From Geobacteraceae bacterium (GTDB lineage: Bacteria; Desulfobacterota; Desulfuromonadia; Geobacterales; Pseudopelobacteraceae): a stretch of 64,000 nucleotides of DNA. The notes under the pieces are model-generated. The model was not told where the DNA came from, made no database searches, and saw only the letters and a program-made list of their open reading frames with translations. The translations under genes were made by a program, and so were the position numbers. Positions 57,113-64,000 of the stretch are shown here, piece after piece (position 1 is the first letter of the stretch; every line of letters begins with the position of its first letter). Location of the stretch: contig JANXYR010000034.1 in NCBI GenBank assembly GCA_025355965.1, positions 16,383-80,382 on the forward strand, in the 5' to 3' direction.

Positions 57113-57190
57113 TAGGTTTGGATGCCGAGCAAATGTTAGGATTTTCGGGGTAGAAGTGGGTGCATTACTGAGGAGCCTACACAGTTATGG

Positions 57191-57916
57191 TTATAGAATT
57201 TTGCAATACTCTTCGAGTGGATAGTAATTGCCATAATGCCAACCGAGGTCATTCCGACTTGCCGAAGAAGCAAGTTCTCCATTATTTGATTGAATAGAGC
57301 AAACCCAAAATTCTGCATCCAATCTATAGTCGGTGAACCTGCCGGGAAATGCATTATCAAAGTGTATCTGCTGTTTGAAATCGACTAGATGAGGATATTC
57401 AAGCAGCGGCAGTTTTCTAATATGCGAACTTGTTGCCCACCATATATTGCCCGAATAATGCCTGGTAGGAATCTCCATAAAATTCACACCGGCAGTATCG
57501 AATCCAGAGTCCAGCATTTCGACACAATTTTTCCAATTTTCGATACAACCCCATTCCATAAAATTACGCCAATCAATTTGATTGATTTTGTTATGGGTAA
57601 TTCCTTTTAAATGCAGATATAAAACCTTTTGCTCATTTGAATCGCTATCCGTAATTATTTTAAGATGGCGGATCGAAGGGATTTCGTAATCTTCCGCGAC
57701 CGCACTGGCCAAGTGAAAGCATGTGACATTCGGGTACTTGCCGAGATAAGCAATCAAATCTCCATAATTATTCTGATCATGATTTAGAAAGAAATAGATT
57801 TCTGCCTGGCTGAATAATCCTGATTTTTTTATTTTATTCAGAGTGGAGATACACACCTCAAGCCATGAACCTAACGGCACAACGTGTATAAAGATTTTAA
57901 TTTTACATTTGGCCAT
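57191..57916 (-). CDS. Predicted glycosyltransferase
   Basis: A 241-residue cytoplasmic protein (KIFIHVVPLGSWLEVCISTL; KVLYLHLKGITH; RHYSGNIWWATSSHI). The SGNIWWA segment matches a family seen in LPS and capsule clusters that is treated as glycosyltransferase-like. No DxD motif is obvious. It is the last gene of the leftward set starting beyond the right edge. Confidence 0.65.
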   Translation of the reverse strand: MAKCKIKIFIHVVPLGSWLEVCISTLNKIKKSGLFSQAEIYFFLNHDQNNYGDLIAYLGKYPNVTCFHLASAVAEDYEIPSIRHLKIITDSDSNEQKVLYLHLKGITHNKINQIDWRNFMEWGCIENWKNCVEMLDSGFDTAGVNFMEIPTRHYSGNIWWATSSHIRKLPLLEYPHLVDFKQQIHFDNAFPGRFTDYRLDAEFWVCSIQSNNGELASSASRNDLGWHYGNYYPLEEYCKIL

Positions 57917-58011
57917 ACACTACCTATTATTCTGGCTGCTACATGACATGATTTTGTTTCACATTTCCCGAGGAAATCTGTGATTTGGCAAATATTCCAC
58001 TTCTCTGATAA

Positions 58012-58887
58012 TCAAGAGAAGAAATTTTTGATTACATCTCTTACGTCTCGTTCTCGAAACCTTTCAAAACACTCTTCAGCATAATTTTTTCTTATTCCCA
58101 CATTCTGAACCAAATCATCACAAACCGAACCAATATTTTCCGCTGGTTCAAACTTTAAAACCTGCAGCATATCGTCCTCTATTTCCATATCCGGGAGAAA
58201 CTCGCATACTACGGCCTTCTTATTGGCTAAATAATATGAGACTCTCACAATCTCAAATACTTTCATATTTTGTTTTTCTTCAGATATATTAATCAATACT
58301 TTTGACCTGGAAATAAATTCGTCCCTCAGTTCACCCCACATGTTTGAGAGACTGACAACTGAATTTCGATTTGCTGTCTGGCCGCAAGTTATCATTTTTT
58401 CTGATCGTCTCGGCCCAAGACTCCCGATATAAGTTATATCTATATCTTCATTTTCAGCAGGTGGAATCTTCATCAGGCTTGGAGCGAAACTAACCTTGGC
58501 ATAATATGGTTCATACTTCGGATTCAACTCCTTCCATCGTGCAATATTTCCGATACAATAGTCCCAAATTTGAAACTTCTCGGCTATTTGCTCATACGCT
58601 TCGCGACCTTTCAATGACTGCGTGGAGTACTGTTCAAAATTATAGAGAATTGTACCTTCAGGCAATTCTCCCAATAAGCCCCGTTGTACTAATTGAATCG
58701 CAACTTCCCAGCCAAACACAATATTTGTGCACCCTGCGTCAAACTGATTAGTGCGAAATGAACAGTCAAAACCCAGGTTATTAAAACCCCAGACCAGGCT
58801 TTCAATTACTTCAAGATGACTATTAAGTATATTAAATCGTGGTATATTTGGCCGGCAATGGACAATGTTGATTTTTTTACCAATCAT
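58012..58887 (-). CDS. Predicted GT-B glycosyltransferase (CgeB-like)
   Basis: A 291-residue protein with a C-terminal GT-B-like region (ITYIGSLGPRRSEKMI, KVLINISEEKQNMKVFEIVR, YYLANKKAVVCE) that resembles CgeB-type or group 1 transferases. Its N-terminal half lacks recognisable motifs. AT-rich composition compared with the genes at 35-54 kb. Likely part of the same glycan or protein glycosylation set as its neighbours. Confidence 0.65.
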   Translation of the reverse strand: MIGKKINIVHCRPNIPRFNILNSHLEVIESLVWGFNNLGFDCSFRTNQFDAGCTNIVFGWEVAIQLVQRGLLGELPEGTILYNFEQYSTQSLKGREAYEQIAEKFQIWDYCIGNIARWKELNPKYEPYYAKVSFAPSLMKIPPAENEDIDITYIGSLGPRRSEKMITCGQTANRNSVVSLSNMWGELRDEFISRSKVLINISEEKQNMKVFEIVRVSYYLANKKAVVCEFLPDMEIEDDMLQVLKFEPAENIGSVCDDLVQNVGIRKNYAEECFERFRERDVRDVIKNFFS

Positions 58888-58950
58888 AAGTGCCTCAAAA
58901 TAATAAATCTCAATAACCCTTCTACACGATTACGGCGCTCTTTCTTGCCT

Positions 58951-61737
58951 TTACCTTTTAATTACAAATCCTTGCCCTGTTGGCAACGGGAACACACGAT
59001 AGTTTCTCTTTTCAAACCATGCGTCTTCGGCAATTTTTTGCACCCGATATATCCCTGCCCACTCATAGTCATCAAGTATTACCATTCCACCCGCTACAAC
59101 TCTATCAAACAAACTGTCGAGAACTGCGATCTCATACTCCGCTGAGTTCAGGTCAAGATGAAGATACGATATTTTATCGGGAGAATTCTGATCAAGCGAA
59201 GCCGGCAATAATCCTCTGACCAACCTGACTTGATCATATCCTTCAAATCTTTTCTGGATGCTCTCAAAGAGACCTTCTGTTTGGCCCTGAAAGGCATGTC
59301 CGGCTACCGGATGGTAATCAAAGGTATCATACCCCCAGAAGGTCCGTTTAAATTCAGTTACACCAATATAGTCTATTACGGTTTTCATTCCCGACCCTTG
59401 ATATACTCCGCACTCTACAAAGTCGCCATCGAGTTGAATGCAATGATATGCAGCACAGGCTAATATGTACCTCCGCCAGGCAATCGCCTGATCGGCACTG
59501 TTTAGCGCATTACGTTGCCAGGATACTAAAAAAGCAGGATCCTCAAATAAAGAGTTATTTCTTCCCCATGTAAACAAATTATCGCCAAAATAATATCCAG
59601 GAGTAACCAGTTTCGCTGCTTCGCCCATATGGTAGGCAAATTTTTCTGGATCAGATACACCCCAGTTTGTATTATCGTAAAAGTTTTTTATTACAGTCGG
59701 ACTAATACCCGGTAGCTTTGGCAGAGTCATCACACCTATCCTTTTATCATCAATTTTGGATTCCTGTGCCAAGTCACGGGTAAATACCGCTTGACCTTGC
59801 ATAGATTTTATAACGTCCAAAGAGTCCTGATTTACTTGTGGTGTCTCTTGAACTTCTTCGACAGTTATGCATTCTAATGGCTTGGCATTCTCCAAGTGAT
59901 TTTGACTATTTTTAAGCGCCTTAACAAGTAATCTTTCCAGATCTCTGACCACTCTTGGCATGTCAAATACAGCGCTAGTCTTTATATTTTCACTCAACTT
60001 TTTCTTTACATTATCAATGCCACCACCCTTTTTTCCCAATTCTATGGCTTTTTCTTCATACTCTTTAAAATTGTTGGCAATCAGCTCCGGGAGTCCAAGG
60101 TTCAGCAATAAACTCCCGGCCATACGTGAAGCAAATGTTTTCCCTGAGCACGTCAACAAAGGAAGCCCCATGTAGAGAGCATCATTTGCGGTTGTTCCGC
60201 CGTTAAACGGGAATGTGTCCAGAAACAGATCCGCTATCTGATATCTGGCCAGGTAGTTTGGCGGAGCTGCTCTTGTCGCAAAAATGAGCCGGTCACTCTT
60301 GACTCCATGTTTTTTGGCCGCTTTGCACATATTTTCGCGCGCCCATTCATTGTCGGCCAACAACCAGAGTACACTGTTTGGTACATGCTTGAGGATACTC
60401 ATCCATATAGCAAAGAGATCCGGGGTAAACTTGTAATTGTTATTGAAAGAACAGTATACGAAAGCATCCTCCGGCAGATTGTTTTCAGATCGGGTCGGCT
60501 TGGCCCCCATTTCACGCTTACAGTCACTAACCTGGAAGCAATTGGACATATAAAGAGGCTTTTCCATGAAAAAAGGGGCCAACTCATCCGGAATGAGATA
60601 TTTATCCGCAATGACATAATCAATCCAGGGCAGAGCCGTTGTACCGGTAAACCCCAAATAGGTAATCTGTACAGGAGCTGGGCGGTATGACAGGATCTGA
60701 GGTCTGGCACCCGACGTCAAACCTTGCAGATCGATCAATATATCGATTTCGTTTGATTGTATACATTCGGCAGTTTCTCTGTCGCTCATACCCTCAACAC
60801 GGATATAATGATCCATCGCCTTGATGACCCGGTTCCGCAAGGCAGTCCCGTCTTCACGGCTCCAGCAGAATCCGTACACCTCAAACTGCTCGCGATTATG
60901 CAGTTCATACAATTGAACGGTCAACAATGACACCGCATGAAGACAAAAATCTGACGACAGGTATCCCACCCTGATCTTTTCGTGTTTGTATCCCCCTTTA
61001 GGAGCCAGTGTTTCCATGCTGGTGGTATATTTATAATCGACAAACTTTTTCGCAACAGAAAGCTGAAGTGCAGGGTCATCTAGAGCAGCGACCATAGCCA
61101 ATGGAGACGTACCTTTTATCATTTCCTCCTTCGTTATACCTTTGGGAGGTTTGTAAACGGGCCAGTCGCATATTTTTTGCCTCAGATGGACCAGATGCAG
61201 CAGGACATCCTGCTGAGTCGGGTCTATTGAGAAACTCTTTTCCAGCATTGCCAATGATTCTTTAAAGTTTCTTTCAATTTCCAGCAAACGGCCAAGATTG
61301 TTTAATGCATGGAGTTGCAGCGGCCTATTTTCAGTAGTCGTTATGCTTTTAACCTTCAACGCCATACGCCATTGGTCCAAGGCTTCATCCTTACGCCCCT
61401 GCTGTTCAAGGGAATTACCCAAATTCAGACGGGCCTGGATAAGTGACGGATTTTGTTCCAGTGCCTTTCGATACATCTGCTCTGCCTCTGAATATTGACT
61501 GTCAGCGGCTAACGCAACACCAAGATTGAAACAGGCCACATACGCCAGTGGTGACGCCGACTGTTCAAGCCATAGACGATATAAAGCAATGGCCTTGTCT
61601 CCACGCCCCAAAGCGCTTAAACGCTGTGACACACTCATTAAATCTACCAGTTCCAATGTGCCTTGTTCTGCATTATTGAAGGCAGACGTTACGGTTTCAT
61701 CAATATTGTCTGATGTATTGTTGCTATCCTGCTGCAT
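58951..61737 (-). CDS. TPR - SPINDLY-like GT41 transferase - TylF methyltransferase fusion
   Basis: A 928-residue three-part protein. Residues about 30-190 are tetratricopeptide repeats (AEQMYRKALEQNPSLIQARL, DEALDQWRMAL). Residues about 250-620 form a GT41 (O-GlcNAc-transferase/SPINDLY) catalytic region: LSSDFCLHAVS with the active-site His, YLGFTGTTALPWIDY, FNNNYKFTP with the conserved Lys, and DTFPFNGGTTANDALYMGLP. Residues about 665-928 match TylF/MacIN-type O-methyltransferases (DGDFVECGVYQGSG, YLHLDLNSAEYE, GMVILDDYEW). TPRs usually hold the protein substrate, the GT41 core adds a sugar to Ser, Thr or Asn, and the TylF domain would methylate it. The upstream gene (243 bases away) encodes a sequon-rich repeat protein. 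Shine-Dalgarno GAGGATAGT precedes the ATG. Confidence 0.88.
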   Translation of the reverse strand: MQQDSNNTSDNIDETVTSAFNNAEQGTLELVDLMSVSQRLSALGRGDKAIALYRLWLEQSASPLAYVACFNLGVALAADSQYSEAEQMYRKALEQNPSLIQARLNLGNSLEQQGRKDEALDQWRMALKVKSITTTENRPLQLHALNNLGRLLEIERNFKESLAMLEKSFSIDPTQQDVLLHLVHLRQKICDWPVYKPPKGITKEEMIKGTSPLAMVAALDDPALQLSVAKKFVDYKYTTSMETLAPKGGYKHEKIRVGYLSSDFCLHAVSLLTVQLYELHNREQFEVYGFCWSREDGTALRNRVIKAMDHYIRVEGMSDRETAECIQSNEIDILIDLQGLTSGARPQILSYRPAPVQITYLGFTGTTALPWIDYVIADKYLIPDELAPFFMEKPLYMSNCFQVSDCKREMGAKPTRSENNLPEDAFVYCSFNNNYKFTPDLFAIWMSILKHVPNSVLWLLADNEWARENMCKAAKKHGVKSDRLIFATRAAPPNYLARYQIADLFLDTFPFNGGTTANDALYMGLPLLTCSGKTFASRMAGSLLLNLGLPELIANNFKEYEEKAIELGKKGGGIDNVKKKLSENIKTSAVFDMPRVVRDLERLLVKALKNSQNHLENAKPLECITVEEVQETPQVNQDSLDVIKSMQGQAVFTRDLAQESKIDDKRIGVMTLPKLPGISPTVIKNFYDNTNWGVSDPEKFAYHMGEAAKLVTPGYYFGDNLFTWGRNNSLFEDPAFLVSWQRNALNSADQAIAWRRYILACAAYHCIQLDGDFVECGVYQGSGMKTVIDYIGVTEFKRTFWGYDTFDYHPVAGHAFQGQTEGLFESIQKRFEGYDQVRLVRGLLPASLDQNSPDKISYLHLDLNSAEYEIAVLDSLFDRVVAGGMVILDDYEWAGIYRVQKIAEDAWFEKRNYRVFPLPTGQGFVIKR

Positions 61738-61920
61738 ACTATCCTCTTATTTAGTAAAATTTTATTGAGCCGTTCTTAATGCAACATCAGGATACTCGGC
61801 ACCTTCGGGTGGTCGGACATCTTTACAGCATAATGAACCGTTATGATTACAACTTTCTATATACCCTGTGAATGTCTCCCACGGAGTGATTTATTAGCAT
61901 GTTTTCTCTGCAGCAGACAC

Positions 61921-61953
61921 AAAAAAACGCCGAGTCCTGTACAGGGCTCGGCG
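61921..61953 (-). terminator. Intrinsic terminator after the repeat protein
   Basis: Minus strand: CGCCGAGCCCTGT pairs with ACAGGACTCGGCG (61928-61953, one G-T pair) and is followed by seven T residues (61921-61927). It lies 27 bases past the repeat-protein stop. The 243-base gap from 61738 to 61980 holds this terminator and the ribosome site of the fusion gene; no clear promoter is seen. Confidence 0.88.
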
Positions 61954-61980
61954 CATTTTCATATCATTCCTTCAACAACA

Positions 61981-64000
61981 TCAAATCAGCACATCCTTAA
62001 CCGTTGTTGTTACGCCCCCCTGAATCAATATTTCGGTATGTCCGTTAGTATAGGCATGGTGTTCAGCACCATTGACCAACTTTATTCCGGCATCCTTCCA
62101 ATCACCATGCTGACCAGTCAGTTCAACCGATTCATGAGCTCCCCCGGAAACTACCATCTGGATTTGATCTGTTCCTGCAATTGCATTGGTATGAACCGAT
62201 ACATTTCCGGAGAACAGAACATCGTCAAGGGCAGAGTTGCTCAGATGAGGTTTTAGAATTGCGTGTAATTGCGGCTCCGTAAAGCTGTCTGTCTTACCCA
62301 GGTCATGCAAAGCGGCTATATCTTCCGCTGTTAAAGCCTTCACTTGATCTGGTGACAAAGCAGCAATGTCGGCCGTGCTAAAGGCATGTACCTGCTCGGG
62401 GCTTAATGCGGCAATGTCGGCCGTGCTAAAGGCATGTACCTGATCAGGGCTTAATGCAGCAATGTCAGCCGTGGTCAAGGTATGAATCTGATCCGGAGTC
62501 AGCGATGCAATTTGGGCTGTTGTTCCATTATTCTGGAACCAGACATCCGCCATTTCGTGAACCTTGCCGTCTACAGTCGTATAAGTAGAATCCAGCAATA
62601 CCCAGTTACCGTTGCTGTTGACCGCTGTATGGGAAGCATACGCATTGAGCTGATTTATACCCAGAGACTGGAGCGAGTGCATCTCGTTGGCCTGGGATAC
62701 ACCATCCTGATTTCCATCAACCCACACCATAAGTTCTTTCCATGCAGCATCCTTCGAGTTGATCACGCCATCATGGTTAGAATCCAGCGCCTGCAATGCC
62801 TCAAAACCATCACGCGCCTTGGCTCCGGATGGCAGAGTGGTTCCGGTACCGAAAAGCTCGCTTCCGTTATCAATAAAACCGTTATGATTAACATCTTTAA
62901 CCAGGAATCCATCACGCGATGAAACCCAGCCGACACTGTCATTATGGCCATTTGCGTTCAAATCAAAGTGTACGCCCGCAGATGCACTGACTGTCTTAAT
63001 TCCATCGTCATCCAGGTCCAGAACTATCGGAGAGCTCATAAAAGCACCTATTTGAGCAGTCGATAAAGCCCCAATCTGTGCCGATGTCAAGGAGTCTGTC
63101 AAAGCTACCGTATGCATCGCCGCAACATCAGCGGTTGTTATACTCTGAATTTGAGCCGTAGTTAAAGCTTGTACCTGGACCGTAGTCAGGTTGGATATGC
63201 CAGCCGTGGTCAGGTTCGATATGTCGGCCGTGGTCAGGGAAGCTATGCCGGATGTGGTCAAGCTGTGTATCTCTGACGTGGTCAGATTGCTGATATGGGC
63301 TGTGGTCAGGTTCGATATGTCAGCTGTGGACAGCGAGGCAACCTGGGCTGTGGCAAAGCTGGATATCTCAGCCGTGGTCAGGTTGGCTATGTCGGCAGTA
63401 GTCAGCGAGGCGATCTGGGCGGTCGTCAGGCTGCGCACCTCTGACGTGGTCAGATTGGCTATGTCAGCCGTGGTCAGGTTGGCTATGTCAGCTGTGGACA
63501 GCGAGACAATCTGGGCGGTTGACAGGTTCGATATATCAGCTGTGGTCAAGTTGGCTACGTCGGCTGTGGTCAACGAGGCAATCTGGGCTGTGGACAGGCT
63601 CCGCACCTCTGACGTGGTCAGATTGCTTATCTGAGCGGTCGTCAAGTTGGATATGTCAGCCGTGGACAAGCTGCGTATTTCTGACGTGGTCAGGTTGCTT
63701 ATCTGGGCTGTCGTTAAGTTCGATATGTCAGCTGTGGACAGCGAAGCAATCTGGCCTGTGGTCAGGTTCGATATATCAGCTGTAGACAGATTGGCTACGT
63801 CGGCTGTGGTCAGCGAGGCAATCTGGGCGGTCGTCAGGCTCCGCACCTCTGACGTGGTAAGGTTGCTTATCTGAGCTGTCGTCAAGTTCGATATGTCGGC
63901 CGTGGACAGCGAGGCAATCTGGGCCGTCGTCAAGTTCGATATGTCAGCTGTGGTCAAGTTGGATACGTCGGCCGTGGTCAGGGAAGCAATCTGGCGCGTA
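61981..64000 (-). CDS. Large octapeptide-repeat, RTX-like secreted protein (partial, N-terminus off window)
   Basis: The reading frame is open to the right edge; 672 or more C-terminal residues are visible. First come about 35 octads of the form L-[TS]-T-[ASG]-x-[IV]-x-[NS], encoded from 63118 to the right edge. Next is a calcium-binding region of a kind common in type I-secreted proteins (LDLDDDGIKTV, VHFDLNANGHND, VKDVNHNGFIDNGSELFG, LDSNHDGVI, VWVDGNQDGV). A second repeat (LSPDQVHAFSTADIAA, 16 residues, about 4 copies) follows, then a C-terminal domain ending TTTVKDVLI. There is no cysteine in the repeats. I infer a secreted or surface-anchored adhesin-like protein. The export genes are not in the window. 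The true start lies beyond 64000. Confidence 0.85.
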   Translation of the reverse strand, partial: TRQIASLTTADVSNLTTADISNLTTAQIASLSTADISNLTTAQISNLTTSEVRSLTTAQIASLTTADVANLSTADISNLTTGQIASLSTADISNLTTAQISNLTTSEIRSLSTADISNLTTAQISNLTTSEVRSLSTAQIASLTTADVANLTTADISNLSTAQIVSLSTADIANLTTADIANLTTSEVRSLTTAQIASLTTADIANLTTAEISSFATAQVASLSTADISNLTTAHISNLTTSEIHSLTTSGIASLTTADISNLTTAGISNLTTVQVQALTTAQIQSITTADVAAMHTVALTDSLTSAQIGALSTAQIGAFMSSPIVLDLDDDGIKTVSASAGVHFDLNANGHNDSVGWVSSRDGFLVKDVNHNGFIDNGSELFGTGTTLPSGAKARDGFEALQALDSNHDGVINSKDAAWKELMVWVDGNQDGVSQANEMHSLQSLGINQLNAYASHTAVNSNGNWVLLDSTYTTVDGKVHEMADVWFQNNGTTAQIASLTPDQIHTLTTADIAALSPDQVHAFSTADIAALSPEQVHAFSTADIAALSPDQVKALTAEDIAALHDLGKTDSFTEPQLHAILKPHLSNSALDDVLFSGNVSVHTNAIAGTDQIQMVVSGGAHESVELTGQHGDWKDAGIKLVNGAEHHAYTNGHTEILIQGGVTTTVKDVLI
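62315..62506. repeat. 48-base tandem repeat within the repeat-protein gene
   Basis: Copies begin with GCAATGTC at 62363, 62411 and 62459, exactly 48 bases apart, with degenerate copies at both ends. They encode the 16-residue unit LSPDQVHAFSTADIAA (minus strand). Two of the copies are almost identical at the DNA level, which points to recent duplication. Confidence 0.85.
63118..64000. repeat. 24-base repeat array with a 168-base super-repeat
   Basis: About 36 copies of a 24-base unit, each coding an octad such as LTTADISN or LTTAQIAS. A distinctive LTTSE[IV] octad recurs at 63861, 63693, 63621, 63453 and 63285. Three of the four intervals are 168 bases (seven octads) and one is 72 bases (three octads). 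The array continues beyond the window. Confidence 0.9.

Noticed and set aside
63191..63634. A plus-strand repeat protein (MDMPAVVRFDMSAVV...)
   Set aside because: It is only the antisense reading of the octad array. The minus strand has a longer open frame, calcium-binding motifs, a stop and a terminator.
63118..64000. CRISPR-like impression from short regular repeats
   Set aside because: There are no unique spacers; the repeats are contiguous 24-base coding units in one open frame.

Overview
The window looks like chromosomal DNA of a Geobacter-like bacterium (Desulfuromonadia, formerly Deltaproteobacteria). This is inferred from gene content only: NtrC-type two-component regulation, a chemotaxis-type kinase, an Mla operon carrying a TolC gene, an HpnI-like hopanoid glycosyltransferase, a molybdopterin oxidoreductase, gatCAB and rplM-rpsI. 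No rRNA, tRNA, CRISPR array or transposase gene was seen, and no stretch over 300 bases lacks a gene.

Region 1 (1-10,560, minus strand) is a tight run of genes read leftward: gatC-gatA-gatB, a CheY and a CheA-type kinase, lolA, yajQ, rimO, then a membrane sensor kinase and its sigma-54 response regulator, which is cut by the left edge. Region 2 (10,560-15,350) starts at a divergent promoter: rplM-rpsI with a strong terminator, a small unknown gene, argC-ygiQ, and a leftward cold-shock gene. Region 3 (15,600-26,150, minus) holds an mlaE-F-D-tolC-C lipid-transport operon and a complete RND efflux operon (outer-membrane factor, pump, adaptor) with its TetR repressor and two matching operators. 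Region 4 (26,150-35,270) is mixed: a second TetR with a CCGG-centred operator pair, an orphan MotB-like protein, HpnI, an rRNA/tRNA-methylase-like protein, an RluA-type pseudouridine synthase, AMMECR1, peptide deformylase, a double-ACT regulator, a molybdopterin oxidoreductase, and a ROK kinase whose C-terminus is encoded by a repeat element.

Region 5 (35,450-57,112, plus) is the most interesting. It is a long, often overlapping operon that makes CMP-pseudaminic acid (pseB, pseC, pseH, pseG, pseI, pseF all present). Inserted between pseC and pseG is a small carrier-protein acyl pathway: methyltransferases, an SDR, a metallo-beta-lactamase-fold hydrolase, a KAS III, a MaoC-SDR fusion, an FkbH-type HAD protein, two acyl carrier proteins and an AMP-forming ligase. 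It probably builds an unusual acyl group for the sugar. After pseF come a second aminotransferase, a Gfo/Idh dehydrogenase, a FemAB-type acyltransferase and GT-like or unknown proteins, suggesting a second modified sugar.

Region 6 (57,191-64,000, minus) converges on region 5. It encodes two predicted glycosyltransferases, a 928-residue TPR / SPINDLY-like GT41 / TylF-methyltransferase fusion, and the C-terminal part of a large RTX-like secreted protein made of octapeptide repeats. Many of those repeats contain an Asn-Leu-Thr/Ser sequon. A glycosyltransferase beside a sequon-dense surface protein suggests an enzyme-substrate pair. No flagellin or Maf gene lies in the window, so the acceptor of the pseudaminic acid is not shown here.
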